Shown here piece after piece: positions 1 to 6,885 of a stretch of 13,077 nt of DNA. Source of the stretch: an uncultured Lachnospiraceae bacterium (GTDB lineage Bacteria > Bacillota > Clostridia > Lachnospirales > Lachnospiraceae); contig CAMNQN010000080.1 of assembly GCA_946549155.1 (NCBI GenBank), positions 1 to 13,077 of the forward strand, read 5' to 3'. A program made the translations under genes and the position numbers. The stretch's first letter is position 1. Each line of letters begins with the position of its first letter. The notes under the pieces were generated by a model. That model saw only the letters and a program-made list of their open reading frames with translations, ran no database searches and had not been told where the DNA came from.

Positions 1-1
1 T

Positions 2-973
2 AAAAAAATCATGGTATTTGTTTTGGATCATATCATTTCTATATTGCTGATACTGCTGATTATTTGCCTTTCCTTTATGAGCCCGGCATTTATGACGGTT
101 ACAAACTGGCTGAATATTCTGAAGGCCATTTCCATGAAAGGGATTATTGCTTTTGGAATGACGATGGTGATTGTGGCAGGCTTGATTGATTTGTCCATTG
201 GTTCTGTGGTGGCTTTGGCGGGAGTGATTGCTGCATTCTGCTGTGATAAGCTTCCGGGGCTTGGGCTGAGCCTGACGACCTCTGCCATCATCGGTATGGC
301 AGCTGCTCTTATTGCGTCCGTGCTCCTCGGTATGTTTCATGGTTTTTCAGAGGTTCGATTTAAGATGCCGGCATTTATTATAACACTGGCGACCCAGCTG
401 TTTATCTATGGTGCAGCGGGCATTATTTGCGGGGGGTATCCCATCGCCGGGAAAATGCCGGACTGGTTTAACTACATCGGAATTGGGCGGATCGGAAATG
501 TGCCGATTTCCGCAATTCTGCTGGTGATAGCATTTGCTGTTTCTTATTTTGTTATGGGTTATACACCTATTGGCCGCTCAATTTATGCGGTGGGCGGAAA
601 TAAGGAAGCGGCGAGACTGGCCGGCATCAATGTGCTGCGTACGGAAATGTTTTGCTTCGTTATGACAGCAGTCTTTGCTTCTATCGGGGGCTTTATTAAT
701 TCTGCCCAGGTACTGCAGGCTACCTTCAATTTCGGCAAAGGCTGGGAGACAGATGTGATCTCGGCGGTGGTAATTGGTGGTACGGCAATGACTGGTGGTA
801 TTGGGAAAATTACGGGTACTCTGGTGGGCATTATTTTTATCGGTGTGATCGGGAATGGTATGACGCTGATGAACGTCAGCCTTTATATGCAGTATGTTAT
901 CCGCGCAAGTCTTTTGTTCTGCGCTGTGCTGTTGAGTATGTTCCTGCCGAAATTGAAACAGAAAATTGGTTAA
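2..973 (+). CDS. Sugar ABC transporter permease, RbsC/BPD_transp_2 family (5' end probably cut)
   Basis: Inner-membrane permease of a ribose/xylose-type ABC importer; its ATPase and binding protein should lie upstream of the window. Seen: about eight to ten hydrophobic segments, the N-terminal family block GLIDLSIGSVVAL (residues 57-69 counted from the ATG at 11), the cytoplasmic coupling-loop sequence GGNKEAARLAGIN (195-207) and the glycine-rich block with GGTAMTGG (256-263). From the ATG at 11 it is 320 aa, near the length of E. coli RbsC, but the frame is open to the window edge, no ribosome site is visible before that ATG, and the family usually has a short cytoplasmic stretch before the first membrane helix, so the true start is probably upstream. 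It ends 15 nt before the HPS-like gene, so it is co-transcribed with the sugar enzymes. Family assignment is firm; the sugar is unknown. Confidence 0.9.
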   Translation, partial: KKIMVFVLDHIISILLILLIICLSFMSPAFMTVTNWLNILKAISMKGIIAFGMTMVIVAGLIDLSIGSVVALAGVIAAFCCDKLPGLGLSLTTSAIIGMAAALIASVLLGMFHGFSEVRFKMPAFIITLATQLFIYGAAGIICGGYPIAGKMPDWFNYIGIGRIGNVPISAILLVIAFAVSYFVMGYTPIGRSIYAVGGNKEAARLAGINVLRTEMFCFVMTAVFASIGGFINSAQVLQATFNFGKGWETDVISAVVIGGTAMTGGIGKITGTLVGIIFIGVIGNGMTLMNVSLYMQYVIRASLLFCAVLLSMFLPKLKQKIG

Positions 974-988
974 CAGGAGGAAAATAAA

Positions 989-1630
989 ATGACGACGTAT
1001 CAGATTGCACTGGACACCTTCACACTGGATGAAGCAATTGAGAAGGCTGAAATATTGGCGGATTGGGTACAGGTTTTTGAGATTGGAACACCTTTGATTT
1101 TAAGAGAGGGGCAGAGGGGCATCCGCAGGATGCGGGAACGATTTCCAGAGCACGACATTCTCGCAGATTACAAAATGATGGATGCGGGGGATTACGAAGC
1201 ACATATTGCATTCGAAGCGGGGGCTTCCATAGTGACTGTTTGCGGTGCGGCCAATTTTGCTACCGTTGAAAATGCGGTAAAACAGGCGAGAGAAGACCAG
1301 GCAAAGGTGATGATTGACATGATAGCAGTTACGGATCTTGCAGAACGGCTGGCTGTTTATGACGGAATCGGAGCGGATCTTATACAGGTACATACGGCTT
1401 TTGACGGTCGGGGCAGTCAGACACCGCTGCAGCAGCTTATTACTGCAAAGCAGGTGCTGAAAAAAACGAAGGTTGCCGTGGCCGGTGGCGTGGGTATGTG
1501 CAATATCCGGGAGATTGCAGCGGTGAAGCCGGATCACATTGTTTTGGGTTCCCGTTTATTTGCAGCGGCAGATCTGAGAGAGGAAATGAAAAAGATTTCG
1601 GCGATTGTTGATGAGGTAAAGGGAAAATGA
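989..1630 (+). CDS. hxlA: 3-hexulose-6-phosphate synthase-like aldolase (OMP decarboxylase superfamily)
   Basis: Known family reaction: reversible aldol addition of formaldehyde to D-ribulose 5-phosphate giving D-arabino-3-hexulose 6-phosphate; cytosolic TIM barrel. The 213-aa length fits. Seen: D9 at the end of strand 1, E31 in FEIGTP, the superfamily metal/catalytic motif DYKMMD (D60, K62, D65), H135 in QVHTAFD, and the phosphate-binding GGVG (166-169) and GSR (187-189). The DxKxMDAG form is that of HPS, not the KIADAG form typical of 3-keto-L-gulonate-6-phosphate decarboxylase (UlaD), the main alternative. The start is set by AGGAGG at 975-980, 8 nt before the ATG. The stop overlaps the next start (ATGA at 1627-1630), and the next gene is the partner isomerase, which strongly supports the HPS call. 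Using HPS in a sugar ABC operon rather than for formaldehyde fixation is unusual, so the true substrate may differ. Confidence 0.82.
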   Translation: MTTYQIALDTFTLDEAIEKAEILADWVQVFEIGTPLILREGQRGIRRMRERFPEHDILADYKMMDAGDYEAHIAFEAGASIVTVCGAANFATVENAVKQAREDQAKVMIDMIAVTDLAERLAVYDGIGADLIQVHTAFDGRGSQTPLQQLITAKQVLKKTKVAVAGGVGMCNIREIAAVKPDHIVLGSRLFAAADLREEMKKISAIVDEVKGK

Positions 1631-2202
1631 AAAAACTAGAGTATAAAGAAGAACTGGTAAAAGAAATTGATACCGCGTTATCTACAGTGGATGACGAATT
1701 GGTAGAGGCATTGACGGACGCGATTCTTGCAGCACCCCATGTATTTATATCCGGTGCGGGCCGGTCCAGGCTGAGCATTTGTGAATTTGCTATGCGGCTG
1801 ATGCATATGGGAATCAAAGTGTATGTGTTGGGCGAGGTTGTTACTCCCGGACTTCAGGAGGGGGATCTGCTGATTATTGCTTCTGGTTCCGGGGAAACGG
1901 GAGGACAGGTGGTTATTGCCAGGAAGGCGAAGCAGCTGGGAGGAAAAGTGGGGTTGGTTACGATTCTGCCAGGGTCTTCCATTGATAAGCTGGCGGACTA
2001 TCCGGTTTATATTAATGCGCCGGCCACAAAACTGAATCGGTTGAATCGGGAGGGCGGTGTTGAGACAACTTCTATCCAGCCCATGGGGTCTCTGTTTGAA
2101 CAGTGTATTCTATTGGTTCTGGATCTGGTGATTGTGAAGCTTATGAAAAAAAAGGGATGGAACTCTGATGAAATGTTTGCCAATCATGTGAATCTGGAAT
2201 AA
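1627..2202 (+). CDS. hxlB: 6-phospho-3-hexuloisomerase-like SIS-domain protein
   Basis: Known family reaction: D-arabino-3-hexulose 6-phosphate to D-fructose 6-phosphate, the step after HPS; cytosolic. Seen in 191 aa: a single SIS domain with GAGRS (43-47), an AMRLMHMG block (55-62), VYVLGE (65-70), the phosphate-binding SGSGET (86-91), QPMGSLFEQ (151-159) and a C-terminal end of the form MFxxHxNLE (183-191) that is typical of PHI. H187 and E158 are candidate acid-base residues. The ATG overlaps the HPS stop by 4 nt (ATGA), with AAAGGG just upstream as ribosome site, implying coupled translation and matched amounts of the two enzymes. A different sugar-phosphate isomerase with the same fold is possible, but the pairing with HPS makes PHI the best call. 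Confidence 0.85.
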   Translation: MKKLEYKEELVKEIDTALSTVDDELVEALTDAILAAPHVFISGAGRSRLSICEFAMRLMHMGIKVYVLGEVVTPGLQEGDLLIIASGSGETGGQVVIARKAKQLGGKVGLVTILPGSSIDKLADYPVYINAPATKLNRLNREGGVETTSIQPMGSLFEQCILLVLDLVIVKLMKKKGWNSDEMFANHVNLE

Positions 2203-2214
2203 AGGGAGAATGTG

Positions 2215-3159
2215 ATGATAAATGGTGTGATTGGATTTGGGGAGAGTGTTATTGATTTGATACCTGCGGGAACGGCGGATGGCTGTATTCTGTACAAGGC
2301 CTGCCCCGGCGGAAGTGTGGCAAATTTATGTGTAGTGGTGGCCCGACAGGGAGTACAAAGCGCCTTTATCGGAGGAGTGGGTCAGGATAGCTTTGGACGG
2401 TTTCTGGCAGAGAAAATCGGAGAATACGGTGTGGATACCAGCTCTATGGTTTACACTGAGGACTGCGGTACCAATCTGACATTTGTAGAAATCGGCCGGG
2501 ACGGGGAGCGGAGCTACCTGTCGGTAAATAAGCCGGGAGCGGATAAGATGGTGGGATATGCCGACATTGATATCGGGAAGATCCTGGAATACAAGGTGCT
2601 TCATGTGTCGTCAAATGCTATGGCGTTTGGAAAGACAAGAGATGCACAGCCCAGACTTTTGGAGAGGGCGAAGGCATCTGGCATGATGATTTCCTATGAT
2701 GTAAACTATCGGCCGGTTTATTACGCTTCGGAGAAGGAAGCACTGGAGACCCTGCGAATCCCGTTACAATATGCCGATATCGTGAAAGTGACGGAGGAGG
2801 AACTGGAATTTCTCAATGGGGATCGAAGCCATGCGGCAGCGGAGAAACTTTTGGCAGGGGGAGCTAGAATTGTCCTGGTGACAAAGGGAAGAGCGGGCAA
2901 TGATTTTTATTTTGCGGAAGGCAGAGGGCATGTGGAGGCCTGCTCTGTGAAGGCGGTGGATACCACCGGAGCAGGGGATAATTTCTTTGGTGGCTTTTTA
3001 AGCTGGATGCTCCGGGAAGGGAATCTGGATCATCCGACGGAGGAAGAACTGCAAAAGGCCTGCATATATGCCAATAAGGTTGCCGCGCTTTCTATATTAA
3101 AAACAGGAGCAATGTCCAGCGTTCCAACGCGGGACGAAGTAAATCGAACAGATTTCTGA
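2215..3159 (+). CDS. PfkB-family sugar kinase (fructokinase-like)
   Basis: ATP-dependent cytosolic kinase of the ribokinase/fructokinase superfamily, 314 aa. Seen: N-terminal GFGESVIDLIP as in fructokinases and 2-keto-3-deoxygluconate kinases, PfkB signature 1 (CPGGSVANLC, about residues 30-39), a DVNYRP block (162-167) as in fructokinases, and signature 2 DTTGAGDNFFGG (249-260) with the anion hole GAGD and catalytic base D255. Start: AAGGGAG at 2202-2208 sits 6 nt before the ATG at 2215 but only 3 nt before an in-frame GTG at 2212, so the ATG is preferred. It lies 12 nt after the PHI gene and is followed by the lyxose/mannose isomerase; a natural inference is phosphorylation of the ketose that the isomerase makes, for example fructose to fructose 6-phosphate. 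Family certain, substrate not. Confidence 0.88.
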   Translation: MINGVIGFGESVIDLIPAGTADGCILYKACPGGSVANLCVVVARQGVQSAFIGGVGQDSFGRFLAEKIGEYGVDTSSMVYTEDCGTNLTFVEIGRDGERSYLSVNKPGADKMVGYADIDIGKILEYKVLHVSSNAMAFGKTRDAQPRLLERAKASGMMISYDVNYRPVYYASEKEALETLRIPLQYADIVKVTEEELEFLNGDRSHAAAEKLLAGGARIVLVTKGRAGNDFYFAEGRGHVEACSVKAVDTTGAGDNFFGGFLSWMLREGNLDHPTEEELQKACIYANKVAALSILKTGAMSSVPTRDEVNRTDF

Positions 3160-3184
3160 TACAGAAAGAACAGGAGGATAAAAA

Positions 3185-3874
3185 ATGAAACGTTCGGAAA
3201 TTAATAAGAGAATTCGTGAAATGGAAGCATTAGTAAAGCGAGAGGGTTTTAAACTGCCTCCGTTCCTTATGTTTACTCCGGAAGAATGGGAAGCAAAGGG
3301 ACATGAGTATGATGAAGTCAGGGATAATATGCTTGGGTGGGATGTGACGGACTACGGTGAGGGTCACTGGGAAACCCTGGGGAATACTTTGATTACCCTT
3401 CGAAACGGAAATGTGAAGATGGACAAATATACCAAAACCTATGCGGAGAAGCTTTGCCGTCTGATTGAAGGACAGGTCTCTCCCATGCATTTCCACTGGA
3501 ATAAGATGGAGGATTTGATCAACAGAGGAGGTGGGAATCTTCTGGTTAAGCTGTATAAAGCGAATCGGGAAGATAACAGTTTGGATCTGGAGGCGCCGGT
3601 GGAGGTGTTCTCCGATGGCAGAGAATATGTGGTTCCTGCCGGAACTGTGGTAACCTTAAGGCCGGGGGAGAGCGTAACGATGTATCCGTATTATTATCAT
3701 GAGATCGTTGTGGAACCGGGAACAGGTGAGGTCCTTTTGGGCGAGGTATCTATGTGCAACGATGATAATACAGATAATTATTTTCTGGAGGAACTGGGCA
3801 GATTCCCAACAGTGGAGGAGGATGAACCGCCTTACCGGCTGCTCTGCAATGAGTATCCGACGGCAAAGGACTGA
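3185..3874 (+). CDS. D-lyxose ketol-isomerase (cupin-type sugar isomerase)
   Basis: Cytosolic, metal-dependent aldose-ketose isomerase; members convert D-lyxose to D-xylulose and D-mannose to D-fructose (EC 5.3.1.15 family). The 229-aa length matches characterised members. Seen: the family core HFHWNKMED starting at H102, giving metal ligands H102, H104 and E109, with the fourth, H172, in YYYHEIV, followed by a VSMCNDDNTDN block (188-198) also conserved in the family. Start fixed by AGGAGG at 3172-3177, 7 nt before the ATG. It lies 25 nt after the kinase gene and 4 nt before the dehydrogenase gene. In context it probably supplies the ketose for one of the two kinases in the operon. Related cupin isomerases may take other aldoses, so lyxose/mannose is the family default and not proven. 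Confidence 0.88.
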   Translation: MKRSEINKRIREMEALVKREGFKLPPFLMFTPEEWEAKGHEYDEVRDNMLGWDVTDYGEGHWETLGNTLITLRNGNVKMDKYTKTYAEKLCRLIEGQVSPMHFHWNKMEDLINRGGGNLLVKLYKANREDNSLDLEAPVEVFSDGREYVVPAGTVVTLRPGESVTMYPYYYHEIVVEPGTGEVLLGEVSMCNDDNTDNYFLEELGRFPTVEEDEPPYRLLCNEYPTAKD

Positions 3875-3878
3875 GGCT

Positions 3879-5051
3879 ATGAACAGTATATTAGTGGTGG
3901 GTGCTGGCAGAGAAGGAAAAGGGTATCTGGGCAATGTTTTTGAGGAGGGCGGCTGGAAGGTTGCCTTCCTGGATAAGGATCCGAAGGTGGTGGCCGAACT
4001 TCGGAAAGGACAGTTCCAGGTTATGGAATACCGGGCGAAGGATACTCGCAGAAGGATTGTCAGGGAATACCAGGTGTTTTCTGTGGATGATGAGCCGGAA
4101 TGCAGGGAATTTCTGATTTCTGCGGATGTGGCTGCGCTTTGTCTCTATCCGGCGGATATGCGGGAGGCGGTGGAATACATTCTCCCTATTCTGAAAGAAA
4201 GAGCACAGATAAACCCTGCGCAGAAGCTGTCTATTCTGCCCTGTACAAATGAAGGCGGCCTGATACCGGTACTCGAAAAGCAGATCCGGGACGCTTTGAA
4301 TGTTGGGGAGCGGCGTTGGTTTGAACAGTCGGTTTTATTAAGTGATACGGTGGTGCGCCGTCCGGTTGGTGCGCCGTCTAATTATTCTCTTTGCCTGGAG
4401 GCAGGAGTGGTTTGCCCGATGCTGGTTGGTACGCCGGTTTATGCGGACTTTACGGGTGTTCCCTGGATAAAGACTACAACGGAGGATATTGAACTTTTAA
4501 AGGAGCTTAAAGTGCATACGATCAATACCGCGCATGCGGCTACGGCCTATGCCGGGTATCTGAAGGGGTATCAGACCATTGATGAGGCAGCGGCTGATCC
4601 GGAAATCAGGGCAATCCGGGACGGCGTGCTGGAGGAGGCGGTTCCGGTGCTTTCGGAAGTATATGGGGTTCCGTTGAAGGAATTGTGGGAGCTGGCGGTG
4701 TTTCCGGAAAGCAAGGAGGCTTTCAGCGATCCGATCACCCGGGTAGCTTTTGATCCTATCCGGAAACTGTCAAGACATGACCGTCTCACGGCAAATGCCT
4801 GCCTGTGTCTGGAGCGGGGGGCTAAGGTAGATGATTTGCTTCAATCTATTGCCAATGGTATGGCCTACGATGCTTCCGGAGATCCGGCGGCAGCGAAGAT
4901 TCAGGGATGGATCAAAGAAGAGGGAATTGCAAAGGCAGTAAGCAGGGTAACCGGACTTCCAGAGGATCACGAACTCGTCCTGCGGGTGTCGGTTTTGTGG
5001 AATGAGATTGCGCACAGAACACGGAAAGGAAGATCAAGCCATGGATTATAA
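3879..5051 (+). CDS. Mannitol-1-phosphate 5-dehydrogenase-like polyol(-phosphate) dehydrogenase
   Basis: NAD-dependent polyol dehydrogenase of the long-chain mannitol dehydrogenase family; the best-known relative interconverts fructose 6-phosphate and mannitol 1-phosphate. Seen in 390 aa: N-terminal Rossmann motif GAGREGKG (8-15) with D32 after strand 2, suggesting NAD; family catalytic motif K-x4-N-x2-H as K211, N216, H219 in KVHTINTAHAATAYAG; and the C-terminal DPIRKLSRHDRL block (292-303), the counterpart of DPLRKLxxxDRL in mannitol-1-phosphate dehydrogenases. The frame is open further upstream to 3699, but that stretch overlaps the isomerase gene and reads as non-protein-like sequence; the ATG at 3879 has AAAGGA (3865-3870) 8 nt upstream and starts directly at the Rossmann strand, so it is the start. 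Its 3' end overlaps the next gene by 11 nt. Several blocks differ from classical MtlD (for example PCTNEGG at 121-127), so the substrate may be another ketose phosphate. Confidence 0.82.
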   Translation: MNSILVVGAGREGKGYLGNVFEEGGWKVAFLDKDPKVVAELRKGQFQVMEYRAKDTRRRIVREYQVFSVDDEPECREFLISADVAALCLYPADMREAVEYILPILKERAQINPAQKLSILPCTNEGGLIPVLEKQIRDALNVGERRWFEQSVLLSDTVVRRPVGAPSNYSLCLEAGVVCPMLVGTPVYADFTGVPWIKTTTEDIELLKELKVHTINTAHAATAYAGYLKGYQTIDEAAADPEIRAIRDGVLEEAVPVLSEVYGVPLKELWELAVFPESKEAFSDPITRVAFDPIRKLSRHDRLTANACLCLERGAKVDDLLQSIANGMAYDASGDPAAAKIQGWIKEEGIAKAVSRVTGLPEDHELVLRVSVLWNEIAHRTRKGRSSHGL

Positions 5052-6735
5052 AGATTTGAATACTTTTCGGGAGGATATGCTTGCCGGGTACGTGGCGGCA
5101 TTTGAGAATTATATTATGGAAGTGCCCGGAGGCGTGGCCAGGGTAACGGAGACTCCCGGGGGGAAAGTAGCCGTTATGAACGGCGGAGGCTCGGGACATT
5201 ATCCTGCTTTTTGTGGAGTAGTCGGTTCCGGCTTTATGGATGCAACAGTGGTGGGAAATATTTTTGCATCGCCATCCTCCCAGGATGTATACTCTGTGGC
5301 GAAGGCGATCGAGAATGGCAGTGGCGTTTTTATAGTAGGCGGCAATTATGCTGGGGACAAAATGAATTTTAATACGGCCAGAGACCGGCTGATTGCGGAG
5401 GGAATTGACTGTAGGACTTTTTTCATAACGGATGATATAGCCAGCGCGGCGCCGGAGGAGAAGGAAAAGCGCCGGGGGAATGTGGGCACTTTTACGGTAT
5501 TTAAGGCAGCAGGTGCCGCAGCGGCTATGGGGTATTCTTTTGATGAGATTGAGCGGGTTACAAAAAAGGCTAATGACAGAACCCGCACCATCAGCGTGGG
5601 CTTTCGGGGATGCCGGATGCCGGGGAGCGCCAGCCCGATGTTTATGGTTCCGGAAGGGAAGATGGAGATCGGGCAGGGAATTCATGGAGAACCGGGAGTA
5701 GCGGAAATTGATATGTGCTCAGCAACGGAAATTGCCCATCTTCTGACGGATCGGCTGATGTCTGAAGTGCCGGAGGGGGCAGGAAAAAGAATCAGTGTGA
5801 TTTTAGATGGACTGGGCGCCACAAAATACGAAGAGCTTTTTGTTATGTGGGGAACCATATCAGCAAAATTGAAGAAAATGGGGTATACCATTATCTCGCC
5901 TCAGGTGGGAGAACTGGTGACAAGTCTTGACATGGAGGGAATTGCGCTGTCTGTAACGTATCTGGATGAAGAATTGGAAAAATGCTGGCGGTATCCGGCG
6001 GATACCCCTGCATTCCGGCAGGGAAGTGTATCGGAGGGGGCGGTAAAGCGCAGAACGGTTTGGCGGGAGAAGGCAGATGTCGTATTCCCGAAGGCTTCGG
6101 AGGGCTCCTGCAGAGCTGCATCCGCTGCCGCCGCGGCGTTGGAACGGATGCGGGCTGCTGTTGCGGAGGCAGAGGCGGAACTGGCTCGTATCGACTCTGT
6201 GGCGGGCGATGGAGATCATGGCAGGGGGATGGTCAAGGGTCTGACCTGTGCTGTGGAGGCCGCAAAGTTTGCGGAAGAAAATCATGCCGGCCTGGGCAGC
6301 CTGTTGATGGCTGCAGGAAAGGCATGGGCCGCAAAAGCGGGAGGAACTTCGGGTATTTTATGGGGGACGGCGCTGGAGAGTGCGGGCCAGGTATTGGGGA
6401 ATCAGGCGGATGAATATGATACGGTTCTGGTGGCAAGGGCGGCGGAGGCTGGCCTGAGGAAGATGCAGGAGATGGGAAAAGCAAGGAGGGGCGATAAGAC
6501 GATGCTGGATGCCCTGATTCCCTTTACAGAAAGTCTGTGTGCTTCGGCACGGAGCGGGGTAGCTTTGGAAACTGCATGGAGACAGGCAGCTGCTGCGGCG
6601 CAGAAAGCGGCACAGGACACGGCTGGCCTTTTGCCAAAGGTGGGACGTGCGCGTCCTCAGGCGGAGAGAAGCCTGGGAACGCCGGACGCGGGTGCGGTTT
6701 CCATGGCGTTGTGCATGGAGGCTGCTCTGAATTGA
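5041..6735 (+). CDS. Fused DhaK-DhaL ketose kinase, dihydroxyacetone/erythrulose kinase family
   Basis: Single-chain ATP-type dihydroxyacetone kinase family protein, 564 aa, cytosolic. DhaK part (about 1-330): GGGSGHYP (48-55) with H53, NYAGDKMN (102-109) with D106, and GIHGEPG (213-219) with H215, the histidine that covalently holds the ketose in this family. DhaL part (about 355-564): Mg/ATP-binding DxxxxGDGDHG with D385, D390 and D392, GGTSGILWG (434-442), GDKTMLDAL (484-492) and a C-terminal GRA...ERS...DAGA block (535-552). An alanine-rich stretch near 350-370 links them. Start: AAAGGAAG (5025-5032) lies 8 nt before the ATG, which falls inside the end of the dehydrogenase gene (11-nt overlap). 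All catalytic residues are present, but the pocket motif reads GHYPAFCG where classical enzymes have GHEPAHAG, so the ketose may be erythrulose, apulose or another small ketose instead of dihydroxyacetone. Last gene of the operon; a strong terminator follows. Confidence 0.87.
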   Translation: MDYKDLNTFREDMLAGYVAAFENYIMEVPGGVARVTETPGGKVAVMNGGGSGHYPAFCGVVGSGFMDATVVGNIFASPSSQDVYSVAKAIENGSGVFIVGGNYAGDKMNFNTARDRLIAEGIDCRTFFITDDIASAAPEEKEKRRGNVGTFTVFKAAGAAAAMGYSFDEIERVTKKANDRTRTISVGFRGCRMPGSASPMFMVPEGKMEIGQGIHGEPGVAEIDMCSATEIAHLLTDRLMSEVPEGAGKRISVILDGLGATKYEELFVMWGTISAKLKKMGYTIISPQVGELVTSLDMEGIALSVTYLDEELEKCWRYPADTPAFRQGSVSEGAVKRRTVWREKADVVFPKASEGSCRAASAAAAALERMRAAVAEAEAELARIDSVAGDGDHGRGMVKGLTCAVEAAKFAEENHAGLGSLLMAAGKAWAAKAGGTSGILWGTALESAGQVLGNQADEYDTVLVARAAEAGLRKMQEMGKARRGDKTMLDALIPFTESLCASARSGVALETAWRQAAAAAQKAAQDTAGLLPKVGRARPQAERSLGTPDAGAVSMALCMEAALN

Positions 6736-6749
6736 AAAGTGATTGACAG

Positions 6750-6820
6750 AGAAATGGGGCTGTTGCGAAATGGCAGGGAGCGTTACGGATATCCTGCCAT
6801 TTTGCGGCGGCCTCATTTTT
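6750..6820 (+). terminator. Long-stem intrinsic terminator of the sugar operon
   Basis: Bases 6750-6777 pair with 6793-6820 in 28 consecutive pairs without a bulge (22 Watson-Crick, 6 G-U), loop of 15 nt (6778-6792); the 3' arm ends in ATTTTT. It starts 14 nt after the kinase stop. The six G-U pairs would be A-C mismatches in a transcript of the opposite strand, so the structure is made for + strand RNA. It isolates the sugar operon from the potassium cluster. Confidence 0.85.
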
Positions 6821-6823
6821 GTC

Positions 6824-6844
6824 CCGGCGGTTCTCTGGCGCCGG
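6824..6844 (+). other. Small perfect hairpin between terminator and ktrB promoter
   Basis: CCGGCG (6824-6829) and CGCCGG (6839-6844) are perfect inverted copies around a 9-nt spacer. No T run follows, so it is not a classical terminator. It could be a backup transcription barrier or a protein site; no function can be assigned. Confidence 0.3.
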
Positions 6845-6851
6845 AGGGATC

Positions 6852-6869
6852 TTTATACCATCTTAATGC
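6852..6869 (+). promoter_or_regulatory. Candidate KdpE operator (direct repeat)
   Basis: TTTATAC (6852-6858) and TTAATGC (6863-6869) form a direct repeat with an 11-bp period, one helical turn. The layout resembles the E. coli KdpE site upstream of kdpFABC as I remember it (TTTATAC, four bases, TTTACAC). Its centre lies about 60 bp upstream of the start point predicted from the -10 at 6910-6915, which suits an OmpR-type activator. Assignment is inferred from this match plus the presence of kdpDE downstream. Confidence 0.5.
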
Positions 6870-6885
6870 GAATGCGGATATTCTT

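Noticed and set aside
989..1630. Assignment as 3-keto-L-gulonate-6-phosphate decarboxylase (UlaD/SgbH)
   Set aside because: The motif is DYKMMDAG (HPS form), not the KIADAG form, and the coupled downstream gene is a PHI, not an L-xylulose-5-phosphate epimerase.
3699..3878. 60-codon in-frame extension of the polyol dehydrogenase upstream of 3879
   Set aside because: It lies wholly over the lyxose isomerase coding sequence, has no ribosome site and does not look like a family N-terminus; the Rossmann strand begins right after the ATG at 3879.
4912..5685. 257-codon open frame on the - strand
   Set aside because: Antisense to the well-supported dehydrogenase and DhaK coding sequences; composition is low-complexity Pro/Arg/His-rich, as expected for a shadow frame.
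6865..6876. Tandem AATGCG-AATGCG
   Set aside because: A 6-bp tandem copy partly overlapping the second half of the candidate KdpE site; too short to stand as a separate element.
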